NCBI RefSeq assembly: GCF_001580365.1
Contig: NZ_CP014480.1
Location: forward strand, 2,999,981 to 3,063,980
DNA: 64,000 bases
Reading direction: 5' to 3'
Origin: Kocuria turfanensis
GTDB taxonomy: Bacteria; Actinomycetota; Actinomycetes; Actinomycetales; Micrococcaceae
Within the stretch, counting starts at the first letter, position 1, and every line of letters starts with the position of its first letter. The position numbers and the translations under genes were made by a program. Shown here piece by piece: positions 17,168 to 25,531 of this stretch. The notes under the pieces were generated by a model. The model ran no database searches. It had not been told where the DNA came from and was given only the letters and a program-made list of their open reading frames with translations.

Positions 17168-18343
17168 TCAGCCGCCGATCGCGCTCATCGAGCGGGCCGG
17201 CTGGACGTAGTCGGGGGAGTCCAGGCCGGGGCGGTCCATCCCGTGCGCGGCGGGTTTGACCCACATCGCCGCCTGCCACCGCTCGGCCAGCTGCGCGTCG
17301 GTGGCCCCGGCGCGCAGCAGCTCCAGCAGCTCGACCTCCTGGTGGGAGAACAGGCAGGAGCGGATCCTCCCCTCGGCGGTGATCCGGGTGCGGGTGCAGT
17401 CGGCGCAGAAGGGCTCGGTGACCGAGGCGATGATCCCCACCGTGCCCAGCGGCCCGCTCCCGGCCCCGCCCCCGGCGTCGTCCCCGGTCCCGGTGGTCCC
17501 GCCGGGGGCCGCGCCGGTCCCGGTGGTCCCGGCCCCGGTGGAGGTCGCGGGGCCGGGGTGGACGTCCCACAGCTGGGCCGGGGCGCCGTCGCGGGGTGCC
17601 GGGTGCGGGGTGAGCCGGAACCGGGTGGCCAGCCGGGCCCGGATCTGGGCGGCGGTGACCATCTCCTCCCGCGTCCAGCCGTGGTCGGCGTCCAGGGGCA
17701 TCTGCTCGATGAAGCGCAGCGCGAAGCCGCGCTCCAGCGCCCAGGCCAGCAGGCCGGGGGCTTCGTGGTCGTTGATCCCGGCCATCAGCACCGCGTTGAT
17801 CTTCACCGGGGTCAGCCCGGCCGCCGCGGCGGCCTCGGCCCCGGCCAGCACCTGGGCCAGCCGGTCCCGGCGGGCCAGGGCGCGGAAGGTGGCCGCGTCC
17901 AGGGAGTCCAAGGAGATGTTGATCCGGCTCAGCCCGGCCGCCGCCAGGGCGGGAGCGCGGGTGGTGAGGCCGATGCCGTTGGTGGTCAGCGAGATCGGCA
18001 GTTGCGGGTGGGTGGCGCGCACCGCGGCGATGATCTCCTCCAGGTCACCGCGCACCAGTGGTTCCCCACCGGTCAGGCGCAGCTCGGTGATCCCCAGCCG
18101 GTCCACCCCCACGGTGACGATCCGGGTGATCTCGGCCGGGCTCATCAGCTGGGAGGCCGGCAGCCAGGGCAGCCCGTCGGCGGGCATGCAGTAGGTGCAG
18201 CGCAGGTTGCACTTGTCGATCACCGACAGCCGCAGATCGGTGGCCCGCCGCCCGTGCCGGTCCACCAGTCCTGCCCGGGGCGGGGCGGGACTGGGTGCCG
18301 GTCCCGCACTGCGGATCTGCGGAATGCCCAGGGAAACGCTCAT
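17168..18343 (-). CDS. moaA: GTP 3',8-cyclase MoaA
   Basis: This radical-SAM enzyme starts molybdenum cofactor synthesis from GTP. The 391-residue protein has the N-terminal iron-sulfur motif CNLRCTYC (about residue 46), the LTGGEPLVR segment, a second cluster motif CADCTRTR with a later Cys in RIRSCLFS, and the terminal Gly-Gly typical of MoaA. An unusual Gly/Thr/Ala-rich insert of about 33 residues lies just before the C-terminal cluster motif. The ATG at 18343 is preceded by GAGGCGG. It is the first gene of the minus-strand run. Confidence 0.92.
   Translation of the reverse strand: MSVSLGIPQIRSAGPAPSPAPPRAGLVDRHGRRATDLRLSVIDKCNLRCTYCMPADGLPWLPASQLMSPAEITRIVTVGVDRLGITELRLTGGEPLVRGDLEEIIAAVRATHPQLPISLTTNGIGLTTRAPALAAAGLSRINISLDSLDAATFRALARRDRLAQVLAGAEAAAAAGLTPVKINAVLMAGINDHEAPGLLAWALERGFALRFIEQMPLDADHGWTREEMVTAAQIRARLATRFRLTPHPAPRDGAPAQLWDVHPGPATSTGAGTTGTGAAPGGTTGTGDDAGGGAGSGPLGTVGIIASVTEPFCADCTRTRITAEGRIRSCLFSHQEVELLELLRAGATDAQLAERWQAAMWVKPAAHGMDRPGLDSPDYVQPARSMSAIGG
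17484..17531 (-). repeat. In-frame 30-bp duplication inside moaA
   Basis: An 18-bp sequence occurs at 17484-17501 and again at 17514-17531. The 30-bp period keeps frame and encodes two copies of a GTTGTG-based decapeptide. Confidence 0.75.
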
Positions 18344-18469
18344 GTCACCGCCTCGGTGGTCGCGCCCGGCCCGCACGGTGCTCGGCGTGCCGGGGTGGTC
18401 CGCCCAGTGTAATCAGTCCCCAGCATGCCGAGAATCTCCCGTGCGCCGGCCGGGTCGTCCGCCGCTGGT

Positions 18470-18500
18470 CCGCGCCGTGTCCGCGCCGTGTCCGTGCCGC
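18470..18500. repeat. Short 11-bp tandem repeat
   Basis: CCGCGCCGTGT occurs twice in tandem at 18470-18491, followed by a degenerate partial copy. It lies between moaA and the convergent-side end of the next minus-strand gene. Confidence 0.6.
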
Positions 18501-18513
18501 GCCCTGGCCGGGG

Positions 18514-18843
18514 TCAGCCCGGCTCCGGCGGGGCCTGTCCGTCCAGCCGCGCGAGGGCCTCCGTCCAGCGGGTCTCCCGTTCGGCCGGGCTCTGCTCCCA
18601 CCAGGGCGTGCCGCGTTCGCCCAGGCCGCGCTTCGCCAGCCCGACCCGGTCCCGCGCGGCCCGCAGCCGGTCCTCCGTGCCCTCCCGGCGCGCGGTGCGC
18701 ACCGCCGCGCGGGCGCGCCCCAGGTGGGAGGTGAGCCGGGCCGCGACGTCGTCGGGCAGCGCGGGGTCCTGCCGCCGCCAGCGCCGCCCGTCCACCACGA
18801 TCCACCGCCCGTCCGACGTGTGCTCCACCTCCCGCTGTGCCAT
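18514..18843 (-). CDS. Small Arg-rich protein, "biopolymer transporter Tol"-like
   Basis: The 109-residue soluble, basic protein opens with SDGRWIVVDGRRWRRQDPALP and continues as charged helices. Similar short actinobacterial proteins are commonly labelled biopolymer transporter Tol, a name with little functional support. There is no signal peptide or membrane segment. It stands alone, divergent from the second moeA, with a -10-like hexamer 7 nt before the ATG. A longer upstream frame runs antisense through moeA2 and is a shadow. Confidence 0.6.
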   Translation of the reverse strand: MAQREVEHTSDGRWIVVDGRRWRRQDPALPDDVAARLTSHLGRARAAVRTARREGTEDRLRAARDRVGLAKRGLGERGTPWWEQSPAERETRWTEALARLDGQAPPEPG

Positions 18844-18850
18844 GCCACCG

Positions 18851-18856
18851 ATCCTG
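18851..18856 (-). promoter_or_regulatory. -10-like hexamer, likely leaderless transcript
   Basis: CAGGAT on the minus strand ends 7 nt before the ATG at 18843. Confidence 0.35.
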
Positions 18857-18894
18857 CCAGGTCCGCCCACCCCGGGTGCTCCTCGGCGGGCCCC

Positions 18895-18900
18895 TACGCT
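18895..18900 (+). promoter_or_regulatory. -10 hexamer of moeA2, likely leaderless transcript
   Basis: TACGCT ends 6 nt before the ATG at 18907, with only G residues and a C in between. Confidence 0.45.
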
Positions 18901-18906
18901 GGGGGC

Positions 18907-20136
18907 ATGAGCAGGCACGCGCAGCACCCGGTCCGCAGCGTCGACGAGCACCGCCGTGCGGTCACCGAGGCACTGCGCGGAATCCGCCCGCGCGGGGAGA
19001 CCGTCCCCCTGCGTGAGGCACTGGGCCGGGTCCTGGCCGAGGACCTGGTGGCGCCCCTGAGCCTGCAGCCCTTCGACAACTCGCAGATGGACGGCTTCGC
19101 GGTGCGTGCCGCCGACACCCGGGGGGCGCCGGGGGAGGAGGAGGCGCGGCTCGTCGTCGTCGCACCCGTCCCGGCCGGTCACGTCCCGGGGCCCCTGGCG
19201 GCCGGGGAGGCGGCCCCCGTCATGACCGGTGCGCCGCTGCCGCCCGGGGCGGACGCCGTGGTCCCGGTCGAGGAGACGCTCCCGGGCGGCTTCCCGGCTC
19301 CCGGGAGCGTGCTCCGTGTCCCGGCCGACCAGCCGGCCGGACGGTTCGTGCGCCGGGCGGGCGAGGACCTGGCCGAGGGGGCGACCGCCCTGTCGGCCGG
19401 GCAGCGGCTGACGCCCGCCCGGATCGGCCTCGCCGCCGCCCTCGGGTGCGCCGCGCTGCGGGTGCGGGCCCGGCCCCGGGCCGTGGTCTACACGACGGGG
19501 GACGAGGTGGTGGCCCCCGGGACCGCCCGCGGGCCCGCCCAGATCTTCGACGCGAACGCGGCGATCCTGGGCGCGCAGCTGACGGAGGCGGACGTGGAGG
19601 TGCTCGCCGCCCACCTGGTTCCCGACGACCCCGAGGCCTTCGCCGCGCGGCTGGCCGCCGACGCCGCCCAGGGACCCGACCTCTTCGTCTCCTCGGGCGG
19701 TGTCAGCGAGGGCGCCTACGAGGTCGTCCGCCAGGTGCTCGGGCCCCACGGCGAGTTCGTGCACGTGGCGATGCAGCCGGGCGGGCCGCAGGGGCTCGCC
19801 CACCGGGACGGGGTGCCCTTCGTGTGCCTGCCCGGCAACCCCGTGAGCACGCTGGTGTCCTTCGAGATGTTCCTGCGGCCGGCGCTGACGGAGACCGTCG
19901 GCGCCCCCGTCCCCCGCCCGCTCCGCACGGCGCGGCTCGCAGAGGCCGTCCGCCCGCTGCCCGGCAGGACCCAGGTCCGCCGGGGCGTGTGGGACGGCAC
20001 CGTGGTGCGGCTGGCGGGCGGTCCCGGCTCCCACCTGCTGGCCGCCGCGGCCCGGGCCAACGCCCTCGTCCTGCTGCCGCCGGGGGACGCGGAGCTGCCG
20101 GCGGGCGCTCCCGTGGAGCTGCTCGGGCTCGACTGA
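18907..20136 (+). CDS. moeA: Molybdopterin molybdotransferase, MoeA/Glp type (copy 2)
   Basis: The 409-residue protein has the standard MoeA layout without an N-terminal extension: FDNSQMDGFAV (around residue 60), the MoCF-like SSGGVSEGAYEVV, VCLPGNPVSTLVS, and a C-terminal beta-barrel domain. It ligates molybdate to adenylylated molybdopterin. The gene stands between the two cofactor blocks, transcribed alone. Its consensus-like SGGVS motif makes it the more typical of the two MoeA proteins in this window. Confidence 0.9.
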   Translation: MSRHAQHPVRSVDEHRRAVTEALRGIRPRGETVPLREALGRVLAEDLVAPLSLQPFDNSQMDGFAVRAADTRGAPGEEEARLVVVAPVPAGHVPGPLAAGEAAPVMTGAPLPPGADAVVPVEETLPGGFPAPGSVLRVPADQPAGRFVRRAGEDLAEGATALSAGQRLTPARIGLAAALGCAALRVRARPRAVVYTTGDEVVAPGTARGPAQIFDANAAILGAQLTEADVEVLAAHLVPDDPEAFAARLAADAAQGPDLFVSSGGVSEGAYEVVRQVLGPHGEFVHVAMQPGGPQGLAHRDGVPFVCLPGNPVSTLVSFEMFLRPALTETVGAPVPRPLRTARLAEAVRPLPGRTQVRRGVWDGTVVRLAGGPGSHLLAAAARANALVLLPPGDAELPAGAPVELLGLD

Positions 20137-20164
20137 CGGTGGCCGGGACCGTCCGCCCCGCTGA

Positions 20165-20170
20165 CTAGAC
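20165..20170 (+). promoter_or_regulatory. -10 element
   Basis: TAGACT lies about 46 bp before the GTG at 20217 and would give a leader of about 40 nt. Confidence 0.35.
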
Positions 20171-20216
20171 TGGCCTGCACACCTCGCCCGGTCCCCGGTC
20201 CGGGACCGGGGACCCC

Positions 20217-20657
20217 GTGACGACCGCTCCGACGACGACCGCTCCCGTGACGACCGCTACAGAACAGGCCCTCATGAAGTCCCTGCCCGCGCCCCTGCTG
20301 CTCGCCGCCACCGCCGTGATCCAGGCGCTCGGACGCTACGAGTACCACCAGAACGCGATCACCGTGGTGGGCCAGATGCTGTTCCCCATCTTCTTCGCCG
20401 TCCTGGCGATCTTCCTCGCCCGGCGCGGGACGGAGGGGGCCTTCGGCACCACGCACCTCGTGCTGCTCGTGGCCGGCGCGCTCCTGTTCGTGCTCAGCCT
20501 GGTGGGCCGCAACGGCACCGTCCCGCAGCTGTACCCCTCGGTGTGGGTCTACTACACCGCGTTCGCGCTCGTGGCGCTCGAGGCCGCGCTGCGGATCGCC
20601 GGGACTCCCGGCCGGGGGCGCGGCGCACCCACGGACGAAGGGCCCGCCCGGCGCTGA
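20217..20657 (+). CDS. Four-helix membrane protein, unknown function
   Basis: The product of 146 residues has four predicted membrane segments (about residues 22-40, 50-68, 80-97 and 107-125) and a short charged C-terminal tail. It begins with a Thr/Ala/Pro-rich stretch made from a repeated ACGACCGCT element. If translation starts at ATG 20274 instead, that stretch is lost and the protein starts at the first helix. I do not recognise the family. The gene ends 4 bp from the convergent hydrolase gene. Confidence 0.6.
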   Translation: MTTAPTTTAPVTTATEQALMKSLPAPLLLAATAVIQALGRYEYHQNAITVVGQMLFPIFFAVLAIFLARRGTEGAFGTTHLVLLVAGALLFVLSLVGRNGTVPQLYPSVWVYYTAFALVALEAALRIAGTPGRGRGAPTDEGPARR

Positions 20658-20661
20658 GCGG

Positions 20662-21528
20662 CTACCCGGCTCCGCCGGCTCGCGCCACGACGAGCGCCGC
20701 CAGCTGCTCCGGGCGGGTCTCGGGCAGCCAGTGCCCGGCGTCCAGCTCCACGAACCGGTACGGGCCGCGCACGTGCCCGGCCGTCAGCTCCGCGGCCCGG
20801 CGGCCCAGGGCAAGATCCCGGTTGCCCCACGCGTAGGTGGTCGGGACGTCGACCGGGCCCGTGCGCAGCCGCGACAGCGGCACGGCGCGGTACCAGTCCA
20901 GGGCCGCGGTCAGCGCGCCCGGCTGCTGCATCCGGGCGGCGTAGCGGGCGGCCTCCGCGGCGGGCAGCCCGGAGCGGCGCAGCAGGTCCCCGAGCCGCGG
21001 GCCCAGCACCGTCTCCGGGAGCCGGGGCAGCTGGAAGGCGGCCACGTAGGCGGAGCGCAGCCCCTGCCCCGAGCGGACCAGGGACCGGGACAGCGCCCGC
21101 GGATGGGGCACCGAGGCCACCGTGAGGGCCGCCGTCCGCTCCGGCCGGTGCGCCGCCAGGGCCCACGCCACGATCCCGCCCCAGTCGTGGCCCAGCACGT
21201 GCGCGCGCTCCACCCCGGCGGCGTCGAGCACCGCCACGGCGTCCTCGACGAGCAGCTCCAGCCGGTAGGCCCCGCGGCCGCGGGGCCGCGCCCCGGGGGA
21301 GTAGCCGCGCTGGTCGGGGGCGAGGGTGCGCAGGCCCGCGGCGTGCAGCGCGGGCGCGAGACGGTCCCAGCTCGTGCGGTCCTGGGGGAAGCCGTGCAGC
21401 AGCAGCACCGGGGGGCCGTCGGCGGGCCCCGCGTCGCGGACGTCGAGCAGCAGGCCGGCCGACGGGCACCGGGTGAGCCGCTGGGCCCCGGCCGGCTCGC
21501 CGGTCCCGTCGTCGACCCGCTCACTCAT
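20662..21528 (-). CDS. Alpha/beta hydrolase, epoxide-hydrolase-like
   Basis: The 288-residue protein shows the oxyanion segment LLLHGFPQDRTSW, the nucleophile elbow GHDWGG with Asp as nucleophile, and a late His in LDAGHWLPETRP. Asp in the elbow is typical of epoxide hydrolases and haloalkane dehalogenases rather than esterases. The substrate is unknown. Its ATG overlaps the stop of the upstream PPOX-family gene by 8 bp, so the two are probably co-transcribed and translationally coupled. Confidence 0.8.
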   Translation of the reverse strand: MSERVDDGTGEPAGAQRLTRCPSAGLLLDVRDAGPADGPPVLLLHGFPQDRTSWDRLAPALHAAGLRTLAPDQRGYSPGARPRGRGAYRLELLVEDAVAVLDAAGVERAHVLGHDWGGIVAWALAAHRPERTAALTVASVPHPRALSRSLVRSGQGLRSAYVAAFQLPRLPETVLGPRLGDLLRRSGLPAAEAARYAARMQQPGALTAALDWYRAVPLSRLRTGPVDVPTTYAWGNRDLALGRRAAELTAGHVRGPYRFVELDAGHWLPETRPEQLAALVVARAGGAG

Positions 21529-21988
21529 CCGGGGCCCGCCGCGCCTCCGACACCGGGGTGCGCCACTCTCCCGGGTCCGCGACCGGGAACCGGCGGCCGG
21601 TCACGAGGCCCGGCACGACGCGGACGAAGACGCCCTTCCGGCCCGACTGCCACGGGAAGAGCGGCAGGTCCAGGGTGTCCGTCAGCTCCTGGATCTGCTG
21701 GATGCGCTCGGCCCGGCCCTTGAGCACCACGCTCCACCCCTGGGCCGAGGACGCGTCGTACCCGTCGATCTCCACCGCCACCGGGACGTCGGCCAGAGCG
21801 GCCGCGAGCTTCGTCCCCTCGGCCGAGCGGAAGACGAGCGTCCCGTGGTCCACCACGAAGTTGATCGGGAAGATGTCCGGGTGGTCCTCCACCCACACGG
21901 CGAGGCGGCCGACCCCGGCGTCCCGCAGCAGCTCCCAGCAGGTGTGCACCGGCAGGTCCTCGACGTGGGTGGCGTGCTCGTCCGTCAT
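21521..21988 (-). CDS. Pyridoxamine 5'-phosphate oxidase-like (PPOX-type) flavin protein
   Basis: The 155-residue protein opens with CWELLRDAGVGRLAVWVEDHP and continues with FPINFVVDHGTLVFRSAEGTKL, the split beta-barrel pattern of PPOX-like proteins that bind FMN or F420. The start is supported by CGAAGGAG 7 nt upstream of the ATG at 21988. A likely TAGCTT -10 lies at 22042-22047 on the minus strand. Members of this family reduce or bind diverse cofactors, so the reaction is not assigned. It is followed by, and overlaps, the alpha/beta hydrolase gene. Confidence 0.8.
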   Translation of the reverse strand: MTDEHATHVEDLPVHTCWELLRDAGVGRLAVWVEDHPDIFPINFVVDHGTLVFRSAEGTKLAAALADVPVAVEIDGYDASSAQGWSVVLKGRAERIQQIQELTDTLDLPLFPWQSGRKGVFVRVVPGLVTGRRFPVADPGEWRTPVSEARRAPDE

Positions 21989-22096
21989 CGTGTGCTCCTT
22001 CGCAGGTCGGCGGCATCGGCGGCGCGGGATGGCGTGCGGCCAAGCTAGCACCGCGCCCGACCCGGGACCAGGCCCGGCCCCGGAGCGGACGTGGGC

Positions 22097-22102
22097 CAGA
22101 AT
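22097..22102 (+). promoter_or_regulatory. -10 element of the moaC operon
   Basis: CAGAAT lies 42 bp before the moaC ATG and predicts a leader of about 36 nt carrying GAAGGGA. It is back to back with a TAGCTT element serving the divergent PPOX-like gene. Confidence 0.35.
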
Positions 22103-22144
22103 AGGAGGACGCACCGACCGGAGACCCGAAGGGACCGCACCGAG

Positions 22145-22642
22145 ATGACCGATCAGCAGCAGGGCCTCACGCACGTCCGGGCGGACGGCTCCGCGCACAT
22201 GGTGGACGTCTCGCACAAGGACGTCACCACCCGCGAGGCCACCGCGACGGCCACGCTGCGCACCCGGCCCGACGTCGTCGAGCAGGTCTTCGCCGCGGAC
22301 CTCCCCAAGGGCGATGCCCTCCCGGTGGCCCGCGTCGCGGGGATCATGGCGGCCAAGCGGACCCCGGAGCTCGTCCCGCTGTGCCACCCCCTGCCGATCA
22401 GCAAGGTGGTGGTGGACTTCGAGCGCCTGGTCGACGGGGTGCGGATCACCGCCACCGTGCGCACCCGCGGGGTGACCGGCGTGGAGATGGAGGCCCTGAC
22501 CGCGGCGTCGGTGGCCGCGCTGACGCTCTACGACATGATCAAGGCCGTGGACAAGCTCGCCGAGATCGACCGGGTCAGGGTGCTCGCCAAGTCCGGCGGG
22601 AAGTCGGGGGACTGGTCGCGGGACGGCGGGGACCGCGCATGA
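22145..22642 (+). CDS. moaC: Cyclic pyranopterin monophosphate synthase MoaC
   Basis: MoaC works with MoaA to make cyclic pyranopterin monophosphate. The 165 residues carry the family motifs [40 protein letters not shown] and [19 protein letters not shown] with the catalytic Lys in DMIKAVDK. It is the first gene of moaC-mog-moaE-moeZ; its stop overlaps the mog start (ATGA). Confidence 0.95.
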   Translation: MTDQQQGLTHVRADGSAHMVDVSHKDVTTREATATATLRTRPDVVEQVFAADLPKGDALPVARVAGIMAAKRTPELVPLCHPLPISKVVVDFERLVDGVRITATVRTRGVTGVEMEALTAASVAALTLYDMIKAVDKLAEIDRVRVLAKSGGKSGDWSRDGGDRA

Positions 22643-23262
22643 GGAGCGCCGCCGTCATCGTCGCCTCCACCCGCGCGGCCGCCGGGGTCTACCGGGACCG
22701 GAGCGGGCGGATCGCCGCGGACTGGTTCGGCTCCCACGGCTTCACCGTGGAGGGCCCGTTCGTGGTGGCCGACGGCGAGGACGTCCGCGCCCAGCTCGAG
22801 CGCCTGCTGGTGGCACGGGCGCCGGAGGACCGGCCCAGCGTCGTGGTGACCAGCGGCGGCACCGGCCTGGCCCCCGACGACCTGACCCCGGAGGTCACCC
22901 GCCCCTTCCTCGACCGGGAGCTGCCGGGGATCATGGAGGCACTGTGGGCGGAGGGCCGGAGGACCACGCCCCTGGCGGTGCTCAGCCGCGGGCACGCCGG
23001 CGTCAGCGGGCACACCTTCGTGGTCAACCTCCCCGGCTCCACGGGCGGGGTGTGGGACGGGCTGAAGGTGCTCGAGCCCCTGCTCGACCACGTCTGCGAC
23101 CAGCTCGAGGGCCACCGCGACCGCGGGCACACCGACCCCGGGCTCCGGCACCACGCCGCCGCCCCGCAGGCCCCCGAGCAGCAGGCCCCGCCACCGCAGG
23201 ACCCCGGGCCGCGGGACCCCGGACCGCAGGACCCCGAGCCGCACGAGGAGAACGACCGATGA
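22639..23262 (+). CDS. mog: Molybdopterin adenylyltransferase (MogA/MoaB-like) with a Pro-rich tail
   Basis: The enzyme activates molybdopterin with AMP before molybdate insertion by MoeA. The first 160 residues form the MoCF fold with [17 protein letters not shown], the SRGHAGVSG segment and [13 protein letters not shown]. The last 45 residues form an unusual His- and Pro-rich tail with repeated DPGP units and no family match. ATGA overlaps join it to moaC and moaE, so translation is probably coupled. Confidence 0.88.
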   Translation: MRSAAVIVASTRAAAGVYRDRSGRIAADWFGSHGFTVEGPFVVADGEDVRAQLERLLVARAPEDRPSVVVTSGGTGLAPDDLTPEVTRPFLDRELPGIMEALWAEGRRTTPLAVLSRGHAGVSGHTFVVNLPGSTGGVWDGLKVLEPLLDHVCDQLEGHRDRGHTDPGLRHHAAAPQAPEQQAPPPQDPGPRDPGPQDPEPHEENDR

Positions 23263-23711
23263 GCACTCCCGGACCCATCCAGGCCGACACCGCCGTGGTC
23301 GCCGCGTTCGTGACCGACGAGCCGCTGGACCACGCACAGGCGGTCTCGGCCGTGCAGGACGAGCGCACCGGCGCCGTGGTCTCCTTCAGCGGCGTGATCC
23401 GGGACCACGACGGCGGCCGTTCCGTCACGAGCCTGGACTACACCTGCCACCCCGGCGCCGACCGGGCGGTCAAGGACGTGGCCCGGGCGGTCGCCGAGGA
23501 GTTCCCCGGCACCCGGATCTGGGCGGCCCACCGGATCGGCCACCTGGAGGTCGGGGACTCCGCGCTGGAGGCCGCCGTCGGCGCCGCCCACCGCAAGCTC
23601 GCGTTCGCCGCCTGCGACGCGCTCGTCGACCGGATCAAGGCCGAGGTGCCCATCTGGAAGGAGCAGTCCTTCGCCGACGGCTCCACCGAGTGGGTCGGGC
23701 TGGACGGCTGA
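23259..23711 (+). CDS. moaE: Molybdopterin synthase catalytic subunit MoaE
   Basis: MoaE pairs with thiocarboxylated MoaD to add the dithiolene sulfurs. The 150-residue protein has GAVVSFSGVIRDHDGG near the N-terminus, WAAHRIGHLEVGD in the middle and the active-site KAEVPIWKEQ near the end. It overlaps mog by 4 bp and is followed 5 bp later by moeZ. Confidence 0.93.
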   Translation: MSTPGPIQADTAVVAAFVTDEPLDHAQAVSAVQDERTGAVVSFSGVIRDHDGGRSVTSLDYTCHPGADRAVKDVARAVAEEFPGTRIWAAHRIGHLEVGDSALEAAVGAAHRKLAFAACDALVDRIKAEVPIWKEQSFADGSTEWVGLDG

Positions 23712-23716
23712 GCGCC

Positions 23717-24895
23717 GTGGACCTGCCCCCGCTCGTCGACCCCGCCCCCGCGCTCACCGACGCCGAGCTGCGCCGCTACGCCCGGCACCTCACCGTCCCC
23801 GAGATCGGGGAGGAGGGCCAGCGGCGGCTGAAGAACGCCCGGGTGCTGTGCGTGGGCGCGGGCGGACTGGGCTCCCCGGCGCTGCTCTACCTCGCCGCCG
23901 CGGGGGTGGGGACCCTCGGGATCGTCGACGACGACGTGGTGGACTCCTCCAACCTCCAGCGCCAGGTGATCCACGGGGAGGCCGCCCTGGGCGCGCCCAA
24001 GACGGCCTCGGCCGCGGCGCGGATCGCCGACCTCAACCCGCTGGTGCGCGTCGTCGAGCACCGCGAGCGGCTCACGGCGGCGAACGCGCGGCGGATCCTG
24101 GCCGGCTACGACCTCGTGCTGGACGGCTCGGACAACTTCGGGACCCGCTACCTCGTCTCGGACGCGTGCGAGCTCGGCGGTGTCCCGCACGTGTGGGGCT
24201 CGATCCTGCGCTTCGACGGCCAGTACTCGGTCTTCTGGGGCGCGCACGGGCCCACCTACCGGGACCTCTACCCGGTGCCGCCGGCGCCGGGCACCGTGCC
24301 CAGCTGCGCCGAGGCCGGGGTGCTCGGCGTCCTGCCGGGCCTGCTGGGGACCGCCCTGGCGGTCGAGGCCGTCAAGCTGGTCACCGGGATCGGCACCACC
24401 ATGCTGGGCCGGGTGGCCACCTACGACGCCCTGTCCGCGCGCTGGTGGGAGATCCCGCTGGCCCCCACGCCGGGACGCCCGCCCGTGCGCTCCCTGCAGG
24501 ACGACGCCGGGACTCCCTTCTGCGCGGCACCCGCCCCGGCGCGGCCGGCGGGGGAGGAGCTGCCCACGGTCACGGCGCCGCAGCTCGCGCAGCTGCTCGC
24601 CGCCCGGGAGCGCGGCGAGGCGCAGTTCGAGCTCCTCGACGTGCGCGAGCCCTACGAGGCCCGTCTCGCGGCCATCCCGGGCGCGCGGCTGGTCCCCCTG
24701 GCCCGGTTCGAGTCCGGCGAGGCGCTGGCGGGGATCGACCCGGGACGCCGGGTGCTGCTGCACTGCAAGGCCGGGGCGCGCTCCGAGCGGGCGCTGCGGC
24801 TGCTGCGGGCGGCCGGGCACGCCGACGCCGCCCACCTGGAGGGCGGGGTGCTGGCCTGGATCGAGCAGGTGGATCCCGCCCAGCGGCCCTACTGA
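23717..24895 (+). CDS. moeZ: MoeZ: MoeB/ThiF-like adenylyltransferase fused to rhodanese
   Basis: MoeZ adenylylates the C-terminal glycine of MoaD and sulfurates it. The 392-residue protein has an E1-like half with GAGGLGSPALLYLAAAGVG and DSSNLQRQVIHG, and the conserved Cys of PSCAEAGVLG. A rhodanese domain follows from about residue 285 with the active Cys in LLHCKAGARSER. The zinc-binding CXXC pairs of E. coli MoeB are not evident, as in other actinobacterial MoeZ proteins. GTG at 23717 follows the moaE stop by 5 bp. It closes the plus-strand cofactor operon. Confidence 0.88.
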   Translation: MDLPPLVDPAPALTDAELRRYARHLTVPEIGEEGQRRLKNARVLCVGAGGLGSPALLYLAAAGVGTLGIVDDDVVDSSNLQRQVIHGEAALGAPKTASAAARIADLNPLVRVVEHRERLTAANARRILAGYDLVLDGSDNFGTRYLVSDACELGGVPHVWGSILRFDGQYSVFWGAHGPTYRDLYPVPPAPGTVPSCAEAGVLGVLPGLLGTALAVEAVKLVTGIGTTMLGRVATYDALSARWWEIPLAPTPGRPPVRSLQDDAGTPFCAAPAPARPAGEELPTVTAPQLAQLLAARERGEAQFELLDVREPYEARLAAIPGARLVPLARFESGEALAGIDPGRRVLLHCKAGARSERALRLLRAAGHADAAHLEGGVLAWIEQVDPAQRPY

Positions 24896-24968
24896 CCGTC
24901 CGGGGCGCCCGGCCGGTCCGGGTACGCGGGGAGCGGAATGCGCTGGCGGGTCCGCCCCTGTACCTGCC

Positions 24969-24974
24969 TACGGT
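24969..24974 (+). promoter_or_regulatory. -10 element for the SRPBCC gene
   Basis: TACGGT lies 34 bp before the ATG at 25009. A second candidate, TACCGT, is at 24983-24988. GAAAGGA serves as ribosome binding site. Confidence 0.35.
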
Positions 24975-25008
24975 GGGGCCGTACCGTCCCGACGAAAGGA
25001 TTCCCCGC

Positions 25009-25467
25009 ATGTCCGAGAACAGCATCTCCGCCAGCCGCCTCATCGACGCCCCCGCCGACGCCATCTTCGACGTCCTCAGCCTCCCGTCCCGGCACCAGCA
25101 GATCGACGGCTCCGGCACGGTGGTCTCCGGCGACGACCAGCGCATCCAGCAGGTCGGCCAGGTGTTCGTGATGAACATGAACGGTGAGCACATGGGCGGC
25201 GACTACGTCATGGAGAACACCGTCTCGGGCTTCGACGAGAACAAGCTCCTGGCCTGGCGGCCGAAGCCGCAGGGCGCCGAGCTCGAGGGCTGGGAGTGGA
25301 TCTGGGAGCTCGAGCCGCAGGGCCCCGGCGCCACCCTGGTCACCGAGACCTACTCCTGGGAGCACGCGAGCCCCGAGGCCAGGAAGGCCGTGTCCTTCCC
25401 GCTCTTCGAGGAGGGCGCCCTGGAGGACTCCCTCGAGCGGCTCGCGGCGGCCGTCTCGGAGAAGTGA
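25009..25467 (+). CDS. SRPBCC (START-like) small-molecule-binding protein
   Basis: The 152-residue protein opens with SASRLIDAPADAIFDVLS, the typical first strand and helix of SRPBCC proteins. Later beta strands read ENKLLAWRPKP and TLVTETYSWEHA, followed by a long C-terminal helix. The fold makes a hydrophobic pocket, but the ligand is unknown. GAAAGGA 8 nt before the ATG supports the start. A 20-bp perfect hairpin follows the stop. Confidence 0.75.
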   Translation: MSENSISASRLIDAPADAIFDVLSLPSRHQQIDGSGTVVSGDDQRIQQVGQVFVMNMNGEHMGGDYVMENTVSGFDENKLLAWRPKPQGAELEGWEWIWELEPQGPGATLVTETYSWEHASPEARKAVSFPLFEEGALEDSLERLAAAVSEK

Positions 25468-25472
25468 CCGGC

Positions 25473-25523
25473 GGAGGCACGCCGCCGCCCGGTCGCTCCG
25501 CGGCCGGGCGGCGGCGTGCCTCC
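25473..25523. terminator. Bidirectional terminator with a 20-bp perfect stem
   Basis: Arms at 25473-25492 and 25504-25523 are exact reverse complements with an 11-nt loop. The hairpin separates the convergent SRPBCC and VOC genes. Confidence 0.85.
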
Positions 25524-25531
25524 GGCGCCGC

